Notes: a model not told the origin generated them from the letters alone. A stretch of 64,000 bases of DNA from Streptomyces sp. 71268 (GCF_029392895.1 NZ_CP114200.1:3937001-4001000); one strand, 5' to 3'. Numbered from the stretch's first letter, positions 35,522-44,001 are shown. Made by a program: numbers and translations.

Positions 35522-36004
35522 TCACGGCGCCGCACCGCCCCGGCCCACCACGAACGCCGGTGTCTTGCCCAGTGCCGCGCTCAGCGCGGTGGTGGTGCCG
35601 ATCTCGTCGGCAAGGTTCTCCGCGCTGGCCCAGCGGCGTTCGTGCTGGCAGTCGTGGGGGCACGGGGAGGTGCTGTGGTCGGTCGCGTGTACGTCGTCGC
35701 CGTCGGTCCAGCCGCCGTCCACGATGATGACCAACTGCTCCGGTTCGCCGGCCGCAGCCGGGCGCTGGTCGAGGGTGAGGGCGCGGTGCACGGGCGGCAG
35801 CTCAAGGCCGAGGGCGTACGCCGCGCGCCCCGCCGCCGACATGATCCCCTCGCCGGGGCGGAGCAGCACGCCCGGGAGCTGCCACGGCGTACCCGTACTC
35901 CGCACCTGGAGCACGCGCGGCCAGCCGTACGACAGGTCGGCCGGCGCGGACGGGTCGCGGGGCCGCCACACCAGTACGTTCACGCGTACGTCGCGCCGGC
36001 TCAT
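35522..36004 (-). CDS. Nudix-like protein with degenerate Nudix box
   Basis: 160 residues. 'MSRRDVRVNVLVWRP' leads to 'WQLPGVLLRPGEGIMSAAGRAAYALGLEL', which follows the layout of a Nudix box (Gx5Ex7REUxEExGU) but lacks its REUxEE glutamates, so hydrolase activity is doubtful. The ATG at 36004 overlaps the previous stop (ATGA). The stop codon lies immediately at the truncated end of array 2. It may be a Nudix-fold ligand-binding protein or a hydrolase using other residues. The Nudix assignment rests on this one segment. Confidence 0.55.
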   Translation of the reverse strand: MSRRDVRVNVLVWRPRDPSAPADLSYGWPRVLQVRSTGTPWQLPGVLLRPGEGIMSAAGRAAYALGLELPPVHRALTLDQRPAAAGEPEQLVIIVDGGWTDGDDVHATDHSTSPCPHDCQHERRWASAENLADEIGTTTALSAALGKTPAFVVGRGGAAP

Positions 36005-36390
36005 GGTGCGCCGCCCGCGTCACCGGTCGTGCCCGCCTGGAGAGCGGCGAGGTCGAGTCCGCACTCCTCGGGCGCCTTCCCGTTGGTAGTCAGCACGCCG
36101 GCCACATCCGCGCCGTCCGACCAGAAGAAGCTGCCGGTCCCGGCCAGCGCGTCGAGGGTCACTTGCACGCGGCGCGGGTTGGGCAACAGGAACTGGGTGT
36201 CGAGCCCTCGCGGGTCGCACAGCGATAGTTCGTAAGCGTGTTGAAACTCCGCGTCCGTCGCCCGCTCCCAGGCCGTGTCGGGTTCGGCCGGCGGGCCGCG
36301 CGCGAGGAAGAACCGCAGTACGGCGCCCTCCGACGTACGTACCTCGTGATCGCCCGTGAGCACCGCGTGTACGCGCTCGACGGTGTTCAC
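36001..36390 (-). CDS. Protein of unknown function in coupled operon
   Basis: 129 residues from a GTG that overlaps the previous stop (GTGA). Begins VNTVERVHAVLTGDH. Contains 'FFLARGPPAEPDTAWERATDAEF' and 'LPNPRRVQVTLDALAGTGSF', ending in Ala/Gly. No family recognised, no membrane segments. Four-base overlaps on both sides show strict coupling with its neighbours. Confidence 0.7.
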   Translation of the reverse strand: MNTVERVHAVLTGDHEVRTSEGAVLRFFLARGPPAEPDTAWERATDAEFQHAYELSLCDPRGLDTQFLLPNPRRVQVTLDALAGTGSFFWSDGADVAGVLTTNGKAPEECGLDLAALQAGTTGDAGGAP

Positions 36391-36641
36391 CGCGCCGCCT
36401 CCTCGTCCCGGTGGTCGCGACGGCGGTGCTCGTGCAGCGCTTCGACGGCCTTGCGGCGCTGCGTCGCGTCGCGCAGGGCCACGGCCCGCTCCGCGACGAT
36501 CCACAGGGCCCGGCACTTGGCGCACGAGCGGGGCGCGTCCCGCCGCGCCTCGCGCTCGTGAGTGTCCACGAGCGCTTCGAAGTTGGCGTCGGCAGGCTGG
36601 TGTTCGGGGCGGCCGTTGGGCTCGGGGAGGGTGGTTGTCAC
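36387..36641 (-). CDS. Small CxxC protein, first gene of coupled operon
   Basis: 84 residues, acidic N-terminus and basic, helical C-terminus ending HRRRDHRDEEAAR. 'RSCAKCRALW' is the only Cys pair. No family recognised. It is transcribed divergently from the HTH-TPR regulators (208 bp apart), which makes those regulators its likely controllers. Confidence 0.65.
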   Translation of the reverse strand: MTTTLPEPNGRPEHQPADANFEALVDTHEREARRDAPRSCAKCRALWIVAERAVALRDATQRRKAVEALHEHRRRDHRDEEAAR

Positions 36642-36849
36642 CGGGCGCTCCCCCCGCGCTTGCTCTGCCAGTTCAGCCGTGGGCGCATGAAGGCCATTTG
36701 CCTTTCGTTGACGTTGCGACCCTCTGGACGTTCATCACGTCACAGGGGTCCGTGCATGCGTCCATGCTTTGACATAACGCGATCACGCGGGAGTTGACGT
36801 CGCTTGACTACTCTGGAGAGCACGACCGGTCAACCCTCAGAGGTTCACG
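36642..36849. promoter_or_regulatory. Divergent promoter region of the HTH-TPR regulator and small-protein operon
   Basis: About 200 bp, the right half being relatively AT-rich. TTGACA at about 36774 and TTGACG at about 36795 are -35-like on the plus strand, though no well-spaced -10 was identified. 'gcatgcgtccatgc' near 36753 is an imperfect palindrome. The bases just before the regulator start (tcagaggttcacg) are repeated before the second regulator. Confidence 0.4.
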
Positions 36850-38028
36850 ATGCGTGAGTTCGCCGATCTTGCCCGCAGCGCCCTCCACGAGAGCGGATAT
36901 TCGATAAAGGCTGCCGCGCGGGCCTTGAAGTACGACATCTCCTACCTCTCACGCGTTCTCAACGGGAAGCAGAAGCCGTCGGTCAAACTCGCGGAATCGC
37001 TGGACGCCCTGGTGGGGGCCGGGGGCGAACTAGCCGCTGTCGTCATGAAGCCCGCCGACCCGACGAAGCAGCCACTACGTGAAGACCTACCCGACCTCGA
37101 CGAGGCACAGGGCGAGGACTTCGTGCTCGCCATCCGAAATATCTCCCAACGCCTGATCACCCTCGACAACGAGGTGCGTGGGTTGCCCATCGCGAGGCTT
37201 GCCGCCTGTTCGTTCAAGGTGGTGCACCGGCGCCTGGGAGAGGGTGACTATGCGCTGAGGTACGAGCGTGACATTCAGTCTGCGGCCGCGGAACTGGCAG
37301 AGATCGCTGGTTGGGCCCTGTTCAACAACGAGGGCCAGTTCGACGCTGCCCGCCGGTTCAGCCAGGAGGCTCTGTACCTCGCTGGCCTCTGTGGCGACCG
37401 CTCCACGGAACTGATCACCCTCCAGAACCTCGGAATGATCGCAGGGTGGGCCGGTCGACCGCGAGAGGAGTTGGCCATCGCCCGGTCGGTGTTGCGCCGA
37501 GGACGACTGACACCGCGCGTCGAAGCGGTGTTCCGAGCACGAGAAGGTCAGGGCCTCGCTGGCACGGGTGACCCGACGAGCGCCGCACACGCCTTTGATC
37601 GAGCTCGTGCCCTACTGCAGGAGAGTTCCCCGCGAAGCGAACCGCACTGGGCTTGGTGGATTTCGCTGAACGAAATCGACCGTCAACAAGGACGTATGCA
37701 GCACGAGACCGGTCAGTGGCTCGATTCCATTCCGACACTCGAACGAGCCACAGAGAAGCACCCTGGAGCCCAGGTCGGATACGAGAACGTGGCGTCCGTC
37801 CGCCTCCTCGACAGCCTGGTCGCCGTGAAGTCGTGGCGGGCAGCGGAGGAAGAGGCCGCCAAACTGATTCCCGCTATCAGCGAGACATCATCCGGCGTAA
37901 CCCTCAAGATTTTGCGGCAGGCGACCCGCCGAGGAAAGAGAACGAGTGCCGCTCCCAGCGGCCTGCGAGACGCACTCGACCAGATCGACGGGGCTCTGGA
38001 CGCCGATCCCTACGAGCTCTCTATGTAA
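36850..38028 (+). CDS. HTH regulator with TPR-like repeats (copy 1)
   Basis: 392 residues. XRE-type helix-turn-helix at about 5-55 ('SIKAAARALKYDISYLSRVLNG'), then a linker and ~270 residues of helical pairs such as 'GQFDAARRFSQEALYLAG' that look like TPR units. The organisation matches streptomycete regulators that sense peptides or small ligands through the TPR domain. The start MREFADLARSALHES is preceded by AGAGG. A paralogue follows 28 bp downstream with the same N-terminus. Confidence 0.85.
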   Translation: MREFADLARSALHESGYSIKAAARALKYDISYLSRVLNGKQKPSVKLAESLDALVGAGGELAAVVMKPADPTKQPLREDLPDLDEAQGEDFVLAIRNISQRLITLDNEVRGLPIARLAACSFKVVHRRLGEGDYALRYERDIQSAAAELAEIAGWALFNNEGQFDAARRFSQEALYLAGLCGDRSTELITLQNLGMIAGWAGRPREELAIARSVLRRGRLTPRVEAVFRAREGQGLAGTGDPTSAAHAFDRARALLQESSPRSEPHWAWWISLNEIDRQQGRMQHETGQWLDSIPTLERATEKHPGAQVGYENVASVRLLDSLVAVKSWRAAEEEAAKLIPAISETSSGVTLKILRQATRRGKRTSAAPSGLRDALDQIDGALDADPYELSM

Positions 38029-38056
38029 TTTCAGCGATCAACCTCAGAGGTTCACG

Positions 38057-39322
38057 ATGCGTGAGTTCGCCGATCTTGCCCGCCGCGCCCTTCATGAGAG
38101 CGGATATTCGATAAAGGCTGCCGCACGCGCCACGAACTATGACATCTCCTACCTATCCCGCGTTCTCAACGGCAAGCAGAAGCCGTCGGCAAAACTCGCA
38201 CAATCGCTGGACACGCTCGTGGGCGCCGGTGGCAAGTTAGTCGACATCGTCCTCAAACCCGGCGATCCGATGAGCCAGTCGCTACCACCTGGCCGCGCGG
38301 CGCCGGGTGGCGACTCACAGAACACTGTGGTGCCACCCGTACTGTCGTTGGCTGACTTCCTACCCGAAGGCGACCCGCTCAGCGCGGCGGAAAGGAGGGT
38401 GGGTCGCCGCATCGGCGTAACTCAGGTCGATGATCTAAGGCAGCGCGTGCATGGACTCAGGCTTGCTGACGACCTTCTCGCCGGGGGTGATCTAATCCAT
38501 CCGGCATGCCGGGAACTTCGACGCGCCGTGAAGATGTATCGGGAAAGCACCTTCGCCGCAGCTATCGGCCGCCAACTCCTATGCCAGGTAGGCGAGTTGT
38601 CGCAGATTACCGGATGGATCGCCAGTGATGCTGGCCTACATCAAGAGGCCGAGCGCATCTACCGGCTGGGCATTAGCGCTGCGCGGCAAGCTGAGGACGG
38701 CGTCCTTGCCGGGAACCTTGCCGGGTCCCTCGCCTATCAGATGGTCAATACCGGCCGTGAAGCCGAAGGGCTGACCCTCGCGCAAACAGCGCTGGCTGAT
38801 GCTGGGGCCGAAGCGCCACCGAGAGCCCGTGCGCTGTACTGGGACCGTGTGGCGTGGGCGCACACGAAAGCCGCAGGCTCGGCCCACAGCCAGCAGGCCA
38901 TGCGTGCGCTCGGGGAAGCCGAGGAAGCCCTCAGCGAAGACTCCGCGAAATCCGCAGGTTACGAGACTCCTGCCTATCTCTACTGGGTGAACTCGGGCGA
39001 ACTGCGAATCATGGAATCCCGTATTTACACGGAACTGCGCCGACCATTGAGGGCAGTTCCGCTACTTCGGGAGGTGCTCTCCGAATACGACGCCACGCAT
39101 GCGCGAGAAATGGCGCTCTATCTCTCATGGCTCGCGGTGGCGCTCGCCGATGCAAACGAGCCCGAGGAATCAGCAGCGGTAACAGAGCGAGTCATCGCAC
39201 TGTCATCGGAGATCGCATCGGAGAGGGTCGCGGAACGCGTTCGTGCAATCCTCCGCACCCTGCGCCGTTACGCAGACGTTCCGGAGGTTGCGGCCCTACT
39301 CGCCGAATACTCGACTGCGTGA
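38057..39322 (+). CDS. HTH regulator with TPR-like repeats (copy 2)
   Basis: 421 residues. ATG at 38057 chosen because the upstream bases and the first ~65 codons repeat those of copy 1 almost exactly, including the 'cctcagaggttcacg' leader. After about residue 65 the two diverge completely: this copy has an extra linker (PPGRAAPGGDSQNTVVPP) and different TPR-like helices ('RELRRAVKMYRESTFAAAIG', 'GREAEGLTLAQTALADAG'). The same DNA-binding head with different sensor halves suggests both bind one operator in response to different signals. Confidence 0.85.
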   Translation: MREFADLARRALHESGYSIKAAARATNYDISYLSRVLNGKQKPSAKLAQSLDTLVGAGGKLVDIVLKPGDPMSQSLPPGRAAPGGDSQNTVVPPVLSLADFLPEGDPLSAAERRVGRRIGVTQVDDLRQRVHGLRLADDLLAGGDLIHPACRELRRAVKMYRESTFAAAIGRQLLCQVGELSQITGWIASDAGLHQEAERIYRLGISAARQAEDGVLAGNLAGSLAYQMVNTGREAEGLTLAQTALADAGAEAPPRARALYWDRVAWAHTKAAGSAHSQQAMRALGEAEEALSEDSAKSAGYETPAYLYWVNSGELRIMESRIYTELRRPLRAVPLLREVLSEYDATHAREMALYLSWLAVALADANEPEESAAVTERVIALSSEIASERVAERVRAILRTLRRYADVPEVAALLAEYSTA

Positions 39323-39374
39323 CGTGCACTCGACCCGATCTGGCAGGCGAGCCTACGCACCCGAGGAGCCCCCC

Positions 39375-39992
39375 ATGACCACGTCCCCCGACCACCTCAC
39401 CACCGACCACATCCGCGAGATCACCTCATACGTCGACATCGACGCGCCGCCGCCGGACGAACTCCCCGTGGCCCTCTTCGTCTTCGGGACCAACCAGGCT
39501 CGGCCGGCCGAAATCGCGGTCGAGCGCTACCACCGGGGGGCGGCGCCGCTGATCATCCTGACCGGGGGCGTCAATCGGCACAACGGGGTGGTCGAGGCAC
39601 AGGTGTTTCGCAGGTTGCTCCTCGAACGTGGTGTGCCCGAGGCGGCCATCCGGTATGAGGACACCTCCGCCAACACCTGGCAGAACGTCGAGTTCGCGCT
39701 GCCCCACCTGCGCGAGGCGCTGGACGCCGGGCTCCGGGTCGCGGCCGTCGGCAAGTGGTACCACCGGCGTGCCCTGCACTGCCTCACCACGCTCGTACCG
39801 GACATCGGGCCGTTCCACGCCATCTCGTGGGAGTCCTCCTACGAGGGGCAGGCCGTGACCCGTACCAACTGGCACCGCGTTCCGATCGGGCGGCGGCGGG
39901 TGGTGCGGGAGTGGGAGGAGTGCCCACGGCGCGTGGGAGAGGGCAGTTTTCGGGACGCGCGGCGTGGGGGCGACGGAGCCTGGCGGGGCTGA
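39375..39992 (+). CDS. YdcF/SanA-family (DUF218) protein
   Basis: 205 residues, ATG at 39375 with GAGGAG upstream. Motifs of DUF218: 'VALFVFGTNQARPAEIAVERYHRG', 'LIILTGGVNRHNG' and 'YEDTSANTWQNVEF' (the conserved E..S..T..N). The family is linked to cell-envelope functions and vancomycin tolerance (SanA), with activity unproven; YdcF binds S-adenosylmethionine. No signal peptide or membrane helix, so this is a cytosolic form. It follows the regulators by 52 bp and might be co-transcribed. Confidence 0.82.
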   Translation: MTTSPDHLTTDHIREITSYVDIDAPPPDELPVALFVFGTNQARPAEIAVERYHRGAAPLIILTGGVNRHNGVVEAQVFRRLLLERGVPEAAIRYEDTSANTWQNVEFALPHLREALDAGLRVAAVGKWYHRRALHCLTTLVPDIGPFHAISWESSYEGQAVTRTNWHRVPIGRRRVVREWEECPRRVGEGSFRDARRGGDGAWRG

Positions 39993-40148
39993 CCGGCTCA
40001 GGCGGGAGAGGCCCCGGCCGCCCCGCGGGTTCACCACCGCCGGCACGGCGGCACAGCGTGACGGCGGGGCGGCGGGGCGGCGGCGGTCGGAAGCGACGTA
40101 GCCCTCAACTCCCCTGCTATGAGGGCGATTCGGTGCGAGACTGCCGGT

Positions 40149-40403
40149 ATGGATATGGGTCGTGAGTCGCGGTGGGAGAAGGACGCCATGACGGTGGAGA
40201 TCGGGTTCGCCCTGGTCTCCGCCGCCGTGCTGGCCGGAGCGGTCTTCGCCGTCGCTTTCGGGCTCACGTTCGTCTTCGGGCTCTCCGGTCTGGCTGCCAA
40301 GGGGATGCTGAAGGGCGGCGCCTTCCTGGGAGTGGTGGTCGGTGTCTGGCGGGTGGTGTGGGTGCTGTCCCGGTTCGACGCGCAGCGGCGACAGGGCCGC
40401 TGA
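40149..40403 (+). CDS. DUF6332-type small membrane protein
   Basis: 84 residues starting MDMGRESRWEKDAMTVEIGF, the usual opening of DUF6332 (a second ATG two codons later is possible). Two hydrophobic helices at about 17-40 and 45-70 followed by a basic RFDAQRRQGR tail. Found widely in Streptomyces as single genes with no known role. Confidence 0.7.
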   Translation: MDMGRESRWEKDAMTVEIGFALVSAAVLAGAVFAVAFGLTFVFGLSGLAAKGMLKGGAFLGVVVGVWRVVWVLSRFDAQRRQGR

Positions 40404-40454
40404 CCGCGAGACCGTCCCTGCTCGTAGGTGGCTACCCGAGCCAACCGTCACCCG

Positions 40455-41066
40455 TCACGGCCGGCCGTCCGGGGCCCGTAGCCCCATCGACGTGAGGAAG
40501 CCGTCGAGCAGGGTGATCTGGACGTCACGGGGGAAGTGGGCGGGGTCGAACAGCGCCTGGACGACGAGCCCGTGGGTGAAGGCGACGGCGCTGGCGGCGA
40601 GGTGGTCCGCGTCGGCGGTCGGGGGGAGTTCGCCGAGGTCGCGGGCGGCTTCGAGGTGGGGGTGGAGGGTGGAGCGCAGGCGGGTGTAGCGGGCGGCCTG
40701 GGCCGTGGCCAGTTCGTCGTCGGCCAGGGAGAGGTCCCAGGAGCTGACCCAGACGCGGTTGCGGGCGGTGTCGTCCGGGGTCAGCGGGAGGATGTCCAGG
40801 AGCATGGCGCGCACGGTGGCCAGGCCCGGGGCCGGGTGCGGGCGGCGGGGGCGGTCGGCGGTGCGCGACTCCAGCAGGTCCAGCGCGTGCGTGAGCAGGG
40901 CCCGCTTGGTCGGGAAGTAGTGCATCAGCATCCCGGTCGAGACCCCCATCGCCGCCGCGACGGCCCGCAGGGTCAGGCCACCGAAGCCCTTGTCGGCGAG
41001 CACGCGCCACACGGCCTCGGACACTTCCTTGCGGCGGGCTTCACGATCTCCGGGTGCGGGCGGCAT
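40455..41066 (-). CDS. TetR-family transcriptional regulator
   Basis: 203 residues. N-terminal HTH 'GFGGLTLRAVAAAMGVSTGMLMHYFPTKRALL' at about 27-60 is standard TetR. The C-terminal ligand domain resembles the BetI-type subgroup. It is divergent from a GNAT-fusion gene with ~78 bp between starts holding repeated ACGTAC motifs, and probably represses that gene and itself. Confidence 0.92.
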   Translation of the reverse strand: MPPAPGDREARRKEVSEAVWRVLADKGFGGLTLRAVAAAMGVSTGMLMHYFPTKRALLTHALDLLESRTADRPRRPHPAPGLATVRAMLLDILPLTPDDTARNRVWVSSWDLSLADDELATAQAARYTRLRSTLHPHLEAARDLGELPPTADADHLAASAVAFTHGLVVQALFDPAHFPRDVQITLLDGFLTSMGLRAPDGRP

Positions 41067-41074
41067 ACTGCCAG

Positions 41075-41126
41075 CTTACGTACCGAACGCTTGTTACGTA
41101 CGCTGCTCGCGCGGCTCGTAACGTAC
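41075..41126. promoter_or_regulatory. Candidate TetR operator region
   Basis: Three ACGTAC copies, at 41078, 41096 and 41121 (the first two 18 bp apart, the third 25 further), and an imperfect palindrome TACCGAACGCTTGTTA between the first two, all within the intergenic space of the divergent TetR/GNAT pair. Assignment to the TetR protein is by position. Confidence 0.45.
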
Positions 41127-41144
41127 GCAGAAGGCGAGGCCCGC

Positions 41145-42173
41145 ATGTTCTCCCTGCCGCTCGGCGACAACGCCCAGCTCCGGCCCCTGGAGCCCTGGCA
41201 GGCGCAGGAGTTCCTGGCGCACCTGGACCGCGCCCGCGCCACCGTGGACCCGTGGATACCGTGGGCGACGTTCAGCACCGACCTGGAGTCGGCCACGGCC
41301 ACGCTCCAGCGTTACGCCGACCGCCTGGCCTCGGACGGCGGCCGGATCTACGGCATCTGGCTGGACGGCACGCTGGTCGGCGGCGTCATGTTCACCCGCT
41401 TCGAGAGCGCGACCGGGGTGTGCGAGGTCGGGTGCTGGGTGGAGCCGGCCGGGGAGGGGCGGGGGCTGGTGACCCGGGCCTGCCGGGCGTTGGTGGACTG
41501 GGCGATCCGGGAGCGCGGGATGAGCCGCGTGGAGTGGTTCGTCACGCCGGGCAACGCGCGCAGCATCGAGGTCGCGCGCCGGCTGGGCATGAGCCGCGAC
41601 GGCGTACTGCGCCAGCGGTACCCGTACCGGGGCGTACGGCATGACAGCGAGGTCTGGTCGGTGCTGGCCGAGGAGTGGCCGCCGCGCGGCGATACGGGCG
41701 CGGGCGCGGTTACGGGTGCCGGCAGGGGCGGTGTGCAGGTCGAGTTGGACCGGTTGATGGGCGCGTTCGTCGGCGCCTTCGACAACACCGGCGGGCGGCG
41801 GCCGGACCTCGGGGTCATCCGCGACCTGTTCGTTCCGCAGGGGCGGATCATCGCGAACGTCGGGGACGAGCCCGTGTTCTACGACCTCGACGGGTTCATC
41901 GAGCCCCGGCAGAAGATGCTCACGGACGGGACGCTGACGGAGTTCCGCGAGTGGGAGGTCAGCGAGCGAACCGAGTTCTTCGGCTCGGTCGCGCAGCGGT
42001 TCAGCCAGTACCGCAAGTCCGGCTACCACCACGGCACGTGGTTCGAGGGCACCGGCCACAAGACCACGCAGTTCCTGCGGACGCCGGCGGGGTGGCGGAT
42101 GTCCTCGCTGGCCTGGGACGACGAGCCCGCCGTGGCGGCCGCGGGCGGGGGTGGCGACAGCGGCGGCGCCTGA
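41145..42173 (+). CDS. GNAT acetyltransferase fused to NTF2/SnoaL-like domain
   Basis: 342 residues. Residues 1-180 are a RimJ/RimL-type acetyltransferase ('LRPLEPWQAQEFLAHLDRAR', 'EVGCWVEPAGEGRGLVTRACRALVDWA', 'SIEVARRLGMSRDGVLR'). After a Gly/Ala linker, residues ~200-330 form an NTF2-like domain ('LDRLMGAFVGAFDNTGG', 'FEGTGHKTTQFLRTPAGWRMSSLAWDD'). The two domains are commonly separate, so this is a fusion. The NTF2 half usually binds small molecules. Substrate unknown; probably TetR-controlled. Confidence 0.8.
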   Translation: MFSLPLGDNAQLRPLEPWQAQEFLAHLDRARATVDPWIPWATFSTDLESATATLQRYADRLASDGGRIYGIWLDGTLVGGVMFTRFESATGVCEVGCWVEPAGEGRGLVTRACRALVDWAIRERGMSRVEWFVTPGNARSIEVARRLGMSRDGVLRQRYPYRGVRHDSEVWSVLAEEWPPRGDTGAGAVTGAGRGGVQVELDRLMGAFVGAFDNTGGRRPDLGVIRDLFVPQGRIIANVGDEPVFYDLDGFIEPRQKMLTDGTLTEFREWEVSERTEFFGSVAQRFSQYRKSGYHHGTWFEGTGHKTTQFLRTPAGWRMSSLAWDDEPAVAAAGGGGDSGGA

Positions 42174-42307
42174 TCGGGCGGGCCGTGACGGGTGGCGGGG
42201 GCGAGTGGGGGCGGTTTGGGGCGGCGGCTTGGGGCGTGGACCGCGGCGGGTTCCGGCCGCCCCGTGCGCGCGGCCGCGCTCCCGCGAACCGGGGTGCCCT
42301 TCGTTCT

Positions 42308-42367
42308 GTCCATCTGGTGCGATGTGTCCATCTGGTGTGATGTGTCCATCCGATCCGCTTGTCCATC
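42308..42367. repeat. Four direct GTCCATC repeats upstream of an unknown gene
   Basis: gtccatc occurs at 42308, 42326, 42344 and 42361, a period of 18, 18 and 17 bp. The first two units share gtccatctggtg. They lie about 90-150 bp upstream of the gene at 42458 and could be a regulator's iterated binding site or a simple tandem duplication. Confidence 0.6.
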
Positions 42368-42457
42368 CGGTCGGCGCCGCGCATGCTCGGAAGAGGGGAT
42401 GCCTGGCGCCGGGGCGGGGACCTTTCCCCGGCCGCACGGCGCGACAAGCGGAAAGAG

Positions 42458-42799
42458 ATGAGCACGATGAACGAGACCGGCCCGCAGGGAAGGGCCGTCA
42501 TCCCCACCGAGGCCACGCGGGTGGATGCCCCGTCCGCGACGATCATCAGCGCGAGATCGTCGCTCTTCCGCGCGCACGGCGTCTTCACCGAACGCTTCGG
42601 CAACCTGGGGAACAACCGAGAGAGCAAGGTGTTCGCCTCGCTCACGGAGGTAGGCAGCGAGGGCCCCTTCATTGGCGCCGCCAACATGAGGGTCTTCAAC
42701 ATCTCGCCCGTGAGTCAGGGACTGGTCGACATCCGCGGCGAGGTCGAATGGCCGGAGGACCTGGACGTCATCGTCAGCTTCCTCGTCGTCCAGCAGTGA
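42458..42799 (+). CDS. Small beta-rich protein of unknown function
   Basis: 113 residues starting MSTMNETGPQGRAVIP, with GAAAGAG upstream. No signal peptide. The middle 'LFRAHGVFTERFGNLGNNRE' and the end 'GEVEWPEDLDVIVSFLVVQQ' suggest an all-beta fold. No family recognised. Preceded by the 18-bp direct repeats. Confidence 0.7.
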   Translation: MSTMNETGPQGRAVIPTEATRVDAPSATIISARSSLFRAHGVFTERFGNLGNNRESKVFASLTEVGSEGPFIGAANMRVFNISPVSQGLVDIRGEVEWPEDLDVIVSFLVVQQ

Positions 42800-42907
42800 T
42801 CCGGGACCGGGGTGAGGCGGCCACGGCAGGCGCCGGAGGGCGGTAGCCCCTGTGCGCCCGACGGAAGGTGGTGTGGCCCCGGCCTTTGAGCCAGACCAGG
42901 GCCACGG

Positions 42908-43459
42908 CTACCCCCGGGCCGCCGGCTGCCAGTCCTCGGCCAGGAGGCCCAGATGCACCTGGTCCAGGAACTCGCCGAGGACCCGGGACGCGGAGCGCCG
43001 TACGGCCTCGCGGACGAAGCCGTTGCGTTCGGCGGAGCGCAGCATGGCGGTGTTGTCGGCCAGGGTGTCGATCTGGAGGCGGTGCAGGCCGCGTACGGCG
43101 AAGCCGTAGTAACACAGCGCGGCGACCACGTCGGTGCCGTAGCCCTTGCCACGGGCGGCGGGGAGCAGGCCGAGGCCGAGGTGCGCGGAGCGGTTGTGGG
43201 GGTCGACGCCCCACAGCATCGCGGCGCCGACCAGGGAACCGCCGGCCAACTCCACGACGGAGAACGAGACGTTGCCCTCGTCGCCCCGCTCCGTGTCGTC
43301 CACGACGAACTGCGCGTGCGGCGAGCCGGGCGGGATCGGACGCCACGGCCGGCCGGCCGCCCGCGCGGTGTTGGCCACGTCGTCGTACAGCCCGGCGTGC
43401 AGGAGCGGGATGTCGTCCGCGTGCCGGGCCCTGAGCCCGATCTCGCCGCCTCGTAGCAT
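42908..43459 (-). CDS. GNAT-family N-acetyltransferase (RimJ/RimL type)
   Basis: 183 residues. Acetyl-CoA loop in 'LGLGLLPAARGKGYGTDVVAALCYYGF' followed by 'LHRLQIDTLADNTAMLRSAERNGFVREAVRR', the standard motif A and B pattern. Likely acetylates an amine of a small molecule or protein N-terminus. Single gene; no partner seen. Confidence 0.9.
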   Translation of the reverse strand: MLRGGEIGLRARHADDIPLLHAGLYDDVANTARAAGRPWRPIPPGSPHAQFVVDDTERGDEGNVSFSVVELAGGSLVGAAMLWGVDPHNRSAHLGLGLLPAARGKGYGTDVVAALCYYGFAVRGLHRLQIDTLADNTAMLRSAERNGFVREAVRRSASRVLGEFLDQVHLGLLAEDWQPAARG

Positions 43460-43530
43460 GCGAGCTTCTTATCCGACCTCTCCGGCCGGCGACAATCCCC
43501 GTGGGTGCGGTCCGCGTGCGCCCCGGGCGG

Positions 43531-44001
43531 TCAGGGGGCCGGGTGGTGGTCCAGGACGGCGCGCAGTTCGACGCCGTGTTCCAGGAGGGCCTTCATGGCG
43601 CACAGCGCCGTCGTGAACCCGCCGACGGTGTCGTTCAACCAGCGGGTCAACTCCTCCCCGGAGCCCTGGAACCCCACCTCGGTGACCTCGACGAACGTGG
43701 CTCCCGCCGGGCGCGGGGTGAACCTCAGTTCCACGGTGGTCGGCTGCTCGGGGCCGCCCCACTCGAACCGGATCAGCTCGCCCTGCCGCACCTCGCCCAC
43801 CCGGACGTCGACCGTCGCCCCGTACGTCTCCCACTCCCAGCGCAGTTCGGCCCCCGGGACCATCGGTCCGCTGCTTCGGCTGTACCAGAAGCGGGAGGTC
43901 ACGGCCGGGTCGGCGAAGGCGCGGAACGCCTCGTCGGCGGGCTTTCGGACGATCATGCAGGCGTACGCGGCGGGCCCCTGCGCGGGGTCGTGTCTGTTCA
44001 T
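43531..44001 (-). CDS. SRPBCC/AHSA1-family ligand-binding protein
   Basis: About 156 residues from the ATG at 44001 (another ATG at 44013; neither has a clear ribosome site). 'IVRKPADEAFRAFADPAVTSRFWYSRSSG' and 'VEVTEVGFQGSGEELTRWLNDTVGGF' are AHSA1 motifs of the START-like cavity fold. It is divergent from the oxidoreductase gene 73 bp away. Ligand unknown. Confidence 0.85.
   Translation of the reverse strand: MNRHDPAQGPAAYACMIVRKPADEAFRAFADPAVTSRFWYSRSSGPMVPGAELRWEWETYGATVDVRVGEVRQGELIRFEWGGPEQPTTVELRFTPRPAGATFVEVTEVGFQGSGEELTRWLNDTVGGFTTALCAMKALLEHGVELRAVLDHHPAP

Noticed and set aside
34724..36235. Open frames through CRISPR array 2
   Set aside because: Same repeat artefact; no ribosome site or domain.
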